64,000 bases of DNA from Lingula anatina (lineage: Eukaryota > Brachiopoda > Lingulata > Lingulida > Lingulidae), in NCBI RefSeq assembly GCF_001039355.2, contig NW_019775384.1, positions 37,726 through 101,725 of the forward strand, given 5' to 3'. Both the position numbers and the translations under genes were made by a program. The number at the start of each line of letters is the position of its first letter. The first letter of the stretch is position 1. Below, in pieces: positions 35,582-45,415 of the stretch. The notes under the pieces are model-generated. The model was not told where the DNA came from. It searched no databases and saw nothing but the letters and a program-made list of their open reading frames with translations.

Positions 35582-35653
35582 GGGCTCGTCCGGGAGTTGA
35601 ACCCGGGACCTCTCGCACCCTAAGCGAGAATCATACCCCTAGACCAACGAGCC
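35582..35653 (-). tRNA. tRNA-Pro(AGG), copy 5
   Basis: 72 bases, identical by eye to the other four, with a TTTTT terminator on the minus strand close downstream (AGATTTTTCTTCG). Confidence 0.97.
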
Positions 35654-36225
35654 ACGTTAATATAACCGATCTATACACTAATTTCCAATGATAACGTATA
35701 CATTTCAAATGATGTCTTTTTTACCTCTTCTAATAAAATGGACAGGAAATATCGAACGTTTCAAACGTTTATGAAAGGTATTTTTATTTCCTTTCATCGT
35801 CTGTACGATCACAGCTAGGAATAATAAGCTTTGCAGAAGTGTTGTCAACAACAAAATGCATAGATTTCTGCAGACAAGAAAAAAAGTAATTTTGTTATTG
35901 AATATCTGAAGTTAATTGATTCAGCAAGAGGTTCAAATGAATACTGTCGAAAATGATGTCTTAGAAAAACAAAGTTTTCAAAAGAAAGATTATAGCACCT
36001 AAATTATAATTTTCAGTAAACGATTCATATCCTGAAGTAACAAAAAATCCTTCTTACGAATCTGTGTTGAATTTTACTCTTTTAATCAAACAACTTAGTT
36101 TCAATCAATATTTACTAACACCGCCTGGTAACTAATATATAGGTACTTGACGAATTTCATCGCTTTTAAGGGCATACTAAAGGAAAAACAAGTAGCTTTC
36201 CCCATTCAACTCAAAACAATATACC
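35654..36225. other. Spacer between tRNA-Pro copy 5 and PDZ copy 3
   Basis: AT-rich, no gene seen. The poly(A) region of PDZ copy 3 begins near 36240. The AACTTAACAATATTGACAA segment occurs twice at 36294-36420, a local duplication of the transcript end. Confidence 0.5.
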
Positions 36226-37314
36226 ATGATTTTAGAATAACAATTTATTTACATTCAAGTAAAATAATTATAACAATTTATTTACAGACAAACAAACTTA
36301 ACAATATTGACAATACGATGTTGGCATTAATCAAACACAATAATCTTGTTCTAGATTAATTACTGCCTCCGTAATTAAGCTTAACAATATTGACAAAATG
36401 ATGTTGGCATTAATCAAACACAAGATTATTTTCTGACGTTATAATTCAGTAAACAAACAGCTGTTAATCAGCAATATACTGTAATGTACAAAATAGGTTT
36501 AATATAGGTCTTATCTTTGAAAGTGAATAGTCACTAGCGCATCCAGATTGCGCATCGGCACAAGAGTATATCTTCACAATTTTCACGACATTTTTGCACA
36601 TTTGAAACAGTTGACTCGAAATCCGCTAGATCTTGTCTCCTATATTCTTAGTTATATTCTTAGTTATCCCAGGAAGAAGGAAAAAGGAAGAACATACAAG
36701 CCCGCCGTGAAGCAGCTTAGATCTGCCGATGACTAGAGACTAGAGTAATATAATATATAGAGTAATATATAATAAATTAATCATCGTCACAAATATTGCT
36801 CTGAACCAATTCCAAGGTCTCCTCATACGCAGTCCTGCAGAATAATTGTTTGCTGAACCCTTGGTGTTATAAGGGTAGTGAGTGAAACGGCACGTTGGCT
36901 ATTCGTTCATCTTTCTCGGAGGAAACGCGTTGGACCGGGGATAGCATCATATTTCTTACACCCGCTGTAGTACATCTTCACTTCTGGAAGTAAAAGAAAG
37001 AACAATGTACATGAGATTTACCGTGTTACGAGGTATCCAAGGCCAAGTACAACTGACACGTCCCTTTACCTTTAATGTAACTGTTTTACTTGAGATGTTA
37101 AGAATCAACTTTGAATAAACAGCAGTGAGACTGCATTTTTGTTCGACTTGAATTCAAATCAAGAGCACAGATTAGGACATCGAATGCCACACGATACATC
37201 TCAGATGAATATCTGCATGATACTTACATTTCATTGTGTCTAAGGGAGCTTCTTGTCACGGTCTGGCGCCAAGTGGGTCGGTAGCGAGATGCCCCCGGTG
37301 ACGTATAAAAGAGA
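36225..37314 (-). other. PDZ copy 3 3'UTR with conserved intron
   Basis: Exon 7 continues 87 bases past the stop to a donor GAAAT|GTAAGT at 37228. The acceptor appears shifted to ACTTCCAG at 36984, since the AG used by the other copies is mutated. The last non-coding exon runs to about 36230. Confidence 0.65.
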
Positions 37315-39587
37315 TCATAACTCGTTGATGTTCGTGGTCTTACGGCTGACGGAGCAAGTCGTAAACTTGTCCACAACGTTGTCTGTGATGTTGATGTTCA
37401 GATTGCTTACTTTCTTCTCCATGACTGACGCTTGGGAATGGTTAGGATAGATGGTATTATCTGTAGAAGAAATGTTAAACACCTCTCGTTAATCGTTTAT
37501 ATATAGAAACGGACTTGGATACATTTTATAGCAATATTAACCAAACACTACACTAGCGTGCAGTTTGATTTGCTATGTACACTGTACTTAAGCCGCTGTG
37601 AGTTGACACTGGTTTTTGCAAAATATTTACTGAAATGGATATGTGTTTTTAGAACTGTGCGTTTTCTTACCTATTTTTTTATATTCCATGTAAGGTTGAT
37701 CCAGGTTTGTGTTCTTGATAGGTGCTTTCTTTGTTACAGATCCACGGAATTTGCCTTTAGCTTTGCTCAGCATCTTCTTGGCTTTCCCCAGAAAAGAACC
37801 TGATAATAAATTGAAACATGTAAATTATTTACAACAACTAGCAAATTAACGCAAAAATTGATACCATCACAACGTCGCTCCGGAACATAATGCCACAACT
37901 AATACACTACAACTAGCCACTATGAGATTGTCAACACGATTGTCTACAAACTGGAAAGCGGGTTTAAGACAAAGTCAAATCGCGACAGAGACATACATAA
38001 GGTATATTGCAAATTTAAGCGTTAAATCTTACCTTCACCTTTCTTCTTGTCATCTTTCACATCAGAGACATTTTGACATGGTAATGCAGTCGACCTGCTA
38101 ATCACCTGAAACAAACAAAAATCACGACTCAAGAAGTTTTCGCTTTAACTGCCATTGTGCGTTTGTCAAATATCAGAATAAACACGCTATGTTTTACATA
38201 TTGCCACAATTGTCCATCGTTTGCTTAAGTATATACCATAGTGTAATTTTGTCCATGCGATTGTCCAGGATTCATTGTTTTGCTTTTGGCATTATATAGA
38301 CTTAGAGCAACTAGATGATAGCGAGTAGACGAAGAAATCTTTTCGTAATTTTGATATCAAAAAACACCCTACTCACCATATTAACTGTGTCGCCGCACTC
38401 CTTCAGTACTTGGATAGCTGTAGACTGGTCAACGCCGTCGAAGGAATGACCATTCACACTCAACACGCGGTCATTCAATCTAGCAGAAAGAGAAAGGGGT
38501 GGATTAATAAATTAACAAAATAAATAAGTTCACTGATTTCTGATTTCACTATTTTTGCTAAGAAAGAACATACAAATGCCTGCTGGTTAATGACTTGCTT
38601 ACATAATGAAAATACTTGAGAAAACAGTGCGTGATAGTGCGTAATAGTACTTTGAGCAGATTTTAACTAAAATTTGTACAAAAACGCGAACATGAGAATG
38701 TTGTTACTTACTGTAACTTTCCCTCAGCTGGTCCAATCTTGATGACGTCAGAGACAACAATGGACGTAGAAGCATTACAAGAACTGTCAACAACGACACT
38801 CACTGCTATACCAAAACCCACCACTGGAACCTAGACAAACGAAATGGATTTTCTTAATATTTCCCCTTTTAATCATTGATGGAAAAGTGACGTTGATAAT
38901 AAATTAATGTCATCAATATTTCGTCACTGGTCACTCCGATTTCTGGTCCCCTGGACGAAGGCACCCATAGCGATGCGAAATTAAAACAGGTAATTGTCTT
39001 TCCTTAAACCGAGTAAAAATCATGGTCATGTTCTCCAAACATCATATTCAGGATCAGTTATATATAATGATTATTCCTTGTCAGTTACTCGGTACTACAT
39101 CAACTCCACTGCGGGCGTGTATTATGTCGTACTATAAACAGGGGAAAATGTCGCCGCAAAAACTACTTAAAATTTAACTACTTAAATCTATCAGAAATTG
39201 CGCCATGTACGATCGGTTACGCGTAAACTTACCTTTCTCAACTGCACAAAACGCAACTCGCACACCTCTTCAACCTTGAAAGGAAGGATTCAAATTATTA
39301 TATTACTTGTACAGAACACTTAATAAAATTAAATTAAACCAAGCAATAAACTGAAGGTGAATGCGTTGCTATATCCATTAAATACATTTTTATTTTAATA
39401 ATCTTTTAATAGTTAAAATGATGCTTAGTTTTTATTGTTTGCAAATGTATAATCAGGTTTGATTTGTTGCTACGTCCTTCGACATATGGACAACATGTAG
39501 CTGTCACCACAAAAAAATTCAGGTTAGAGTATCATGTTTTACCTGCTTCTTAGCTTCTCCAACAACGTTACACATCTTCAACTTCAT
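37315..39587 (-). CDS. Single-PDZ protein, ZO-1 PDZ1-like, tandem copy 3 (218 aa)
   Basis: Third copy, with exons 39587-39543, 39274-39233, 38830-38712, 38479-38377, 38105-38033, 37799-37671, 37460-37315. Same phases, 218 residues, no frame break. In the carboxylate loop it reads GFGIAVSVVVD where copies 1 and 2 have [11 protein letters not shown], so a loop-flanking Gly is replaced by Val; this could alter peptide binding. Exon 5 is three codons shorter than in copy 1 and exon 6 one codon longer. The tail ([17 protein letters not shown]) and the NEL end are kept. A TATA box, E-box and R repeat lie upstream, but no intact tRNA-Pro follows on that side. Confidence 0.87.
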
Positions 39588-39760
39588 CTTTTTCTCTTTG
39601 AGTGTATTTCTGTTAATAGTGAACGACAAGACTGCATACAAGTATGACAGAATGTGAACTGATTGCAGTGGATTGACCACGAGTGCTATTTATACCTTGA
39701 TTCTTCCAGATCATGCTTGTTGAGGCACGTGCCGAGACAGCCAATCAGATAACACTTTAC
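39588..39760 (-). promoter_or_regulatory. PDZ copy 3 core promoter: TATA, E-box, CCAAT
   Basis: TATAAATA on the minus strand at 39694-39687, CACGTG at 39726-39731 and ATTGG just upstream. Spacing is as in copies 1 and 2. Confidence 0.75.
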
Positions 39761-39955
39761 TGGACGACTGAGCGCGTGCCGTGTGAGAACAACCTTAACA
39801 ACATAATTAGGGCACGCGCAGTAAATCCAGGTAACCTTTAGAATTTCGTGAAGCCAATAAATAGAGGATAAGCGTACCTGGGAGGGATGATATTATCAGT
39901 AATTACCTATTTCACAGTTTGGACGACAATTATGTTGTCAGTTTAGGCTAAGACC
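39761..39955 (-). repeat. R repeat, copy 3 (promoter-proximal)
   Basis: GAGCGCGTGCCGTGTGAGAA ... GGCACGCGCAGTAAATCCAG ... GTTTGGACGACAATTATGTT. The inner ACCTGGTCAATCA stretch is deleted. Confidence 0.8.
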
Positions 39956-40945
39956 CATTCACAATTTTCATTAAAAAAAATTTTAACGAAATGTTTATCA
40001 TTTTTCGAACATTTGCAGAAATACTTTACCTTTTAATTCTAATTTATTTTTCGCATTCCATTGATCTTCATGTGTAATTTTTTGCCTTCTTTTGTCAGCA
40101 TGTATTTCCTCTTTTTTATTTTTACACGTTAAAAAGGAAGGTAGTGGACCTTAAGTATTAATCACGATATGGAAAAGTTATGCAATTATAATAATTTTTC
40201 AATTTTCATTTGATTTGGTAAAAAATACTTTGCATTTTGGTTATTTTTTAAGCCGACCGAAGAAAGATTAATTCACAGTGTGCGATTTTAAGAGATAGAA
40301 AAACTAAAGACAAGTGACAGAAACCCATCTGGCAATGTCGCCACATAATTTTTCATTATAAATAATCAATAAAACAATAAAATTTTGAAATTACGGGGGT
40401 ACTTTTGAAAGGTACTTTTAACTTTGACCTACTATACGACCCATGAAGCAAGTAAGTGTTATGGGTTTTCGCGTCTTCGTGTTATACGAAATATACTTAT
40501 ACTTGAGAAACAAACATTGGATGCAGAAATTTATAGGCATCTGCTCAAAATTTTGTACAGTAAAACAAAACAAAACGTCAAAATTATTTACATGAGTAAA
40601 TAACAACAAAGTCAACTCTTTGACTGTAACTCACAGATCGTTAAAAAAAGACCCAAATTATATTGCATAATTACATATATTCACTGCACTCAACTTTACT
40701 TTTAAAAATGTATAACTTCATAAAACTCATGATCACTTCTTTATATAACAGATATATTTAAGGTATTCTAAAAGGGGGGCAAAATGTCAATAGATTTTTG
40801 GCTCTTTACTCTTGAATTAGTGCATCTTTTACCACTTTGTCATTTCTTTGGTGGATGTCTAAATACGGTCTTCCGATTTTGTGACTTGAACATTGTAAAC
40901 ATGTTGCTCATTTAAGTTTACAGTCCCTGACGAAGGCATATGATC
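39956..40945. other. Intergenic, nothing recognised
   Basis: AT-rich spacer beyond the PDZ array. A 65-codon minus-strand frame (40615-40418) has no recognisable motif. Confidence 0.5.
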
Positions 40946-42180
40946 TTTAAGCTTGGATTTTTCTTATTTCCTTTTATTAGTTGATTTATATAGATCCCAA
41001 ATGACTTGATTTGTCAGAGATTGTGTAAATTGTATTACGTGATACCCGACTTTAACAATATACTGCGGTCTTCAGCTGTGTGTAAATGTGTAATATAATG
41101 GTTTAGTCTATATGGTGTCCCTCGATATCGCCTCAAACCATTTCCATTTCCGTAAGTGTAAATTTTGTTTGTAGATGTCGATAAAAAGTATTAATAAATA
41201 AATATTGATGGCCGTTAACCACACTAAATGTGCGAAATATTCGTAAGCTGCCAGTAAAAAAGTATAACTCTTTGTCCTTGTATTTTCCGGTCAGACCTTA
41301 GGACTACTTGGATAAAAAAAAAACGTTATACGTTATATTCGTCCAAGTTTAAGCTAGGACCCATTTCTAGCCTAGGTTTAATGCAACGTTCAGGTACGCA
41401 ATTAAAAGCTGGTGGACTGGGCGCGTGCCGTGATATCAGCCAGAACAATAAGATTAGTTCAAGGCCAGTGAATCCAGGCTTGGACACAGAGTTTGATGGG
41501 TATTGTATTTTAATAATTTACCTGGTCAATCAATGAAGCCAGGATAACCCTACCAGAGAGAGATGATATCACCAGTAATTAACAGTCTTGTAATTTCACA
41601 GTTTGGACGGCAATTATGTTGTCAGTTTTTTGCCCTGGACCTAATACGCAGTGAAGTCTAGATTTAAGAGGCAATATTCACCATTTCCCCCAGACTCACT
41701 TGCTGAAATGTTTTATCTTCTAATTAAAAAAAGATTCGTTACACTTTCATTCACTTTTTTCAAAAACCACTTTTAATGATAAACATACTGCCCGAAATTA
41801 AATCATTTCCGTGTCTTGTGGACAGGCTTATTCTGCTTCTTTTCATTTTTTACAAGTGCAATTAAATTCTTTAGCTTAAAAATCTGAACTTGAATAAGCT
41901 ATATTATATTAATCAATGTCAGTATTCACTTTTATTTTGCTAATAAAATCGCTTGCGTTGCCTTTCTACTGTTTTCTGTATTTAGTCAAATGTAAGAAGA
42001 GTTCGATTCACAGTATGCATATAAGGGGCTAGTTTGTCAATGGATTAAACGTAGATAAGTGCACTAGAATACTGTTTATCATTCTGTGTAGGCGCTGCTT
42101 AATTCTATTTTTTTTACAAAATAAAAAACAATGACAATTAAAATCTGAATGAGATACTTGACAGAAAAATATGTTAAACT
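40946..42180. repeat. Direct duplication 1, copy a (left of the N at 42204)
   Basis: From about TTTAAGCTTGGATTTTTC to GACAGAAAAATATGTTAAAC, repeated almost base for base at 42205-43455 with small indels. It contains an R repeat at 41411-41640. The single N between the copies suggests joined alleles rather than a true duplication. Confidence 0.85.
41411..41640 (-). repeat. R repeat, distal copy 3'
   Basis: GGGCGCGTGCCGTGATATCA ... AGTGAATCCAGG ... TTACCTGGTCAATCA ... GGACGGCAATTATGTTGTCA; more diverged than the others. The allelic duplicate lies at 42651-42905. Confidence 0.75.
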
Positions 42181-42203
42181 AGAGGATCAGAGAGGCGATA
42201 CCG

Positions 42204-42204
42204 N
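42204..42204. other. Assembly gap (single N), joint 1
   Basis: One N separating two near-identical direct copies of about 1.24 kb. Confidence 0.95.
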
Positions 42205-43455
42205 TTAAAGCTTGGATTTTTCTTATTTCCTTTTATTAGTTGATTTATATAGATCCCAAATGAAATAAATTGCATTACGTGATACCCGACTTTAACAATA
42301 TACTGCGGTCTTCAGCTGTGTGTAAATGTGTAATATAATGGTTTAGTCTATATGGTGTCCCTCGATATCGCCTCAAACCATTTCCATTTCCGTAAGTGTA
42401 AATTTTGTTTGTAGATGTCGATAAAAAGTATTAATAAATAAATATTGATGGCCGTTAACCACACTAAATGTGCGAAATATTCGTAAGCTGCCAGTAAAAA
42501 AGTATAACTCTTTGTTCTTGTATTTTCCGGTCAGACCTTAGGACTACTTGGATAAAAAAAAAAAAACGTTATACGTTATATTCGTCCAAGTTTAAGCTAG
42601 GACCCATTTCTAGCCTAGGTTTAATGCAACGTTCAGGTACGCAATTAAAAGCTGGTGGACTGGGCGCGTGCCGTGATATCAGCCAGAACAATAAGATTAG
42701 TTCAAGGCCAGTGAATCCAGGCTTGGACACAGAGTTTGTATTTTTGGGTATTGTATTGGTATCTGGTAGGGTATTGTATTTTAATAATTTACCTGGTCAA
42801 TCAAGTGAAGCCAGGATAACCCTACCAGAGAGAGATGATATCACCAGTAATTAACAGTCTTGTAATTTCACAGTTTGGACGGCAATTATGTTGTCAGTTT
42901 TTTGCCCTAGACCTAATACGCAGTGAAGTCTAGATTTAAGAGGCAATATTCACCATTTCCCCCCGACTCACTTGCTGAAATGTTTTATCTTTTAATTAAA
43001 AAAAAGAATCGTTACACTTTCATTCACTTTTTTCAAAAACCACTTTTAATGATAAACATACTGTCCGAAATTAAATCATTTCCGTGTCTTGTGGACAGGC
43101 TTATTCTGCTTCTTTTCACTTTTTACAAGTGCAATTAAATTCTTTAGCTTAAAAATCTGAACTTGAATAAGCTATATTATATTAATCAATGTCAGTATTC
43201 ACTTTTATTTTGCTAATAAAATCGCTTGCGTTGCCTTTCTACTGTTTTCTGTATTTAGTCAAATGTAAGAAGAGTTCGATTCACAGTATGCATATAAGGG
43301 GCTAGTTTGTCAATGGATTAAACGTAGATAAGTGCACTAGAATACTGTTTATCATTCTGTGTAGGAGGCGCTGCTTAATTCTATTTTTTTTTTACAAAAT
43401 AAAAAACAATGACAATTAAAATCTGAATGAGATACTTGACAGAAAAATATGTTAA
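42205..43455. repeat. Direct duplication 1, copy b (right of the N)
   Basis: Second copy of 40946-42180, with its own R repeat (42651-42905). Differences are scattered substitutions and short indels, e.g. a TTTTTGGGTATTGTATTGGT insertion near 42740. Confidence 0.85.
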
Positions 43456-44526
43456 ATAAATACAACCAAAAAACAACAGACAGTGGATATAGAAATTCTT
43501 TGTTTTAATCTGATTCGCTTTCCTGACCATCTGTACAAAACTGTGTACAATCTTGGACATGATGACGCAATTTTGTTCATGGTACAATGAAACAAGAGTG
43601 TTGAATATACAAATATAATATCAATGTAGGTACACCCCAGGAGTTCATGGTCATGCTTTACTGTGACTTTCATCACATTAATTGCAGCTTTCCCAATATA
43701 AATATCAATTTTGGTATAAAAAGACAATAACGAGCAACTTAAAAGTCACAATACATACAAGTCAAATACATTTACATATGTACAAATATTTCTCTCTCCT
43801 GTTTGCTTTATCACTGAATTCAACACTCTGAGTGTAAATCACAGATTTGTTAAAAAAAGACACCAAATAGCCTCTCAGCACAGTGCTTTATGAGAAAAAT
43901 TCACTGTACCTCAATTCTCTTCAGTTATCAAACTCAAAAGTGTCTATACTACATATAAGTCATTTTTCAATACAACAGAATTAAAATATTAAAAGGGAAT
44001 TATAAATGTCAGTTGATACTTTTTTGTCTTAATACTATTCTTTCTGTCAGATAATTAGTCTTTTTTGTTAATATTAAAATGTCTTCAGAGATTGTATAAA
44101 AAGACAAAAGACAACACGCCTTGTTCATCAACTTTATATACATGTGTATGATGCAGTTCAATCCCCAGGTGTATAAATGAAAACACCTGGCAATTCCATA
44201 ATTCAAGGAAGGACAAAAACCAGCCTCGAAACTAACAACTCACCAATTGGAAGAAATCATAATGTCTACATAGTTATCTACTATCACTCTCATAAATGGA
44301 ACTGAAGGAAAATAGTTTGGCCCAAAAGTCCATGTATAAACAACACTGTAAACTTTTCTAATAAAAAATAAAATGAAATAAACAGTAAAATGATAAAATG
44401 AAAAAAAAAAAAATAATAATAAAATAAAAGAAAGAAAGAAAAAAAACAGAAATACCAACACTGTATTAACTTTTTGCAGTCACTTAACGAAAAAAACAAA
44501 CTTCTTCACAATAGCAAACAATTATG

Positions 44527-44565
<39 letters not shown>

Positions 44566-45415
44566 CTGGCATTTACCAACTGAACACAAACAGTACAACC
44601 TTAGTAAGACAGATACAGAGGAATACTATTAACTTTTAAATATTCTTCTCTTTCCTCATGGTTACTGGTTTCTAGACTGTAATTGCTAGCTCTACTGCAC
44701 ACCTAGACCCTGAGTATATTGGACAGGACACAATGGGGGAGCCAGGGAAACTGCAACGTAGTGTTTATCCCCAGGTTATGTAGTCAGTAGCAAATGAATT
44801 AGTATTCTATGGAATTGGATGCTTGGAATTCCTCTCCCCCCCCCATGCTGTGGATACCCCTTCTACAGCAGAAGGAGATGGAGCTAAATCTTTTTAATTT
44901 GTCAAACTTTTTTAATTTGCCCCCTTTATCCAACAGAAAAATAAGCTTGTACCCTTCACCTAAATGAGGAGTATTTGACCACAGAACTGATTGATTGAGT
45001 TAATCAGTTAGAAATCCTAGTGTAATTACATGTTAAGACCAGTTCAAACACTGCAATACAGATAAATATATCCTATGATTTGACAGAGGGGCCAGAGACA
45101 AAACCCTCAGTGCACATCCTTTAGCTGGTATACTGAATTGGTCATCAACATCTGAATTCGCCACCGCTGGGGAACAAGCACATGGTTGCCAATACTAGTT
45201 ATTTTCGCAAAGTCTCTGTGCTTTCATGTTGCTGCCCATTGTTTGCAAGTGTTATCTTACTGTTGATAACACAACCAACAATACATTTTACCCACATCTC
45301 TGTGTGTACTGTAATACTGGCAGCCTGCAAGAATCTCACTCTACACCTTTATCATCAGCTGAGCTTGTTAAAGTCGCACACAGCATCCAGAGGTTTGGCA
45401 GGTCAGTGTTGGTTT
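43456..45415 (-). other. Probable 3'UTR of the alpha-2/delta gene
   Basis: Downstream, on the minus strand, of the TAG at 45418-45416. No coding exon seen. Contains a (CA)n run at 44531-44561 and A-rich stretches. The end of the transcript cannot be fixed. Confidence 0.45.
44531..44561. repeat. (CA)n microsatellite
   Basis: Uninterrupted CA repeat in the probable 3'UTR. Confidence 0.9.

Noticed and set aside
22957-35653. CRISPR-like array from regularly spaced identical 72-base units
   Set aside because: The units fold as tRNA-Pro with AGG anticodon, spacing is kilobases, and the genome is eukaryotic.
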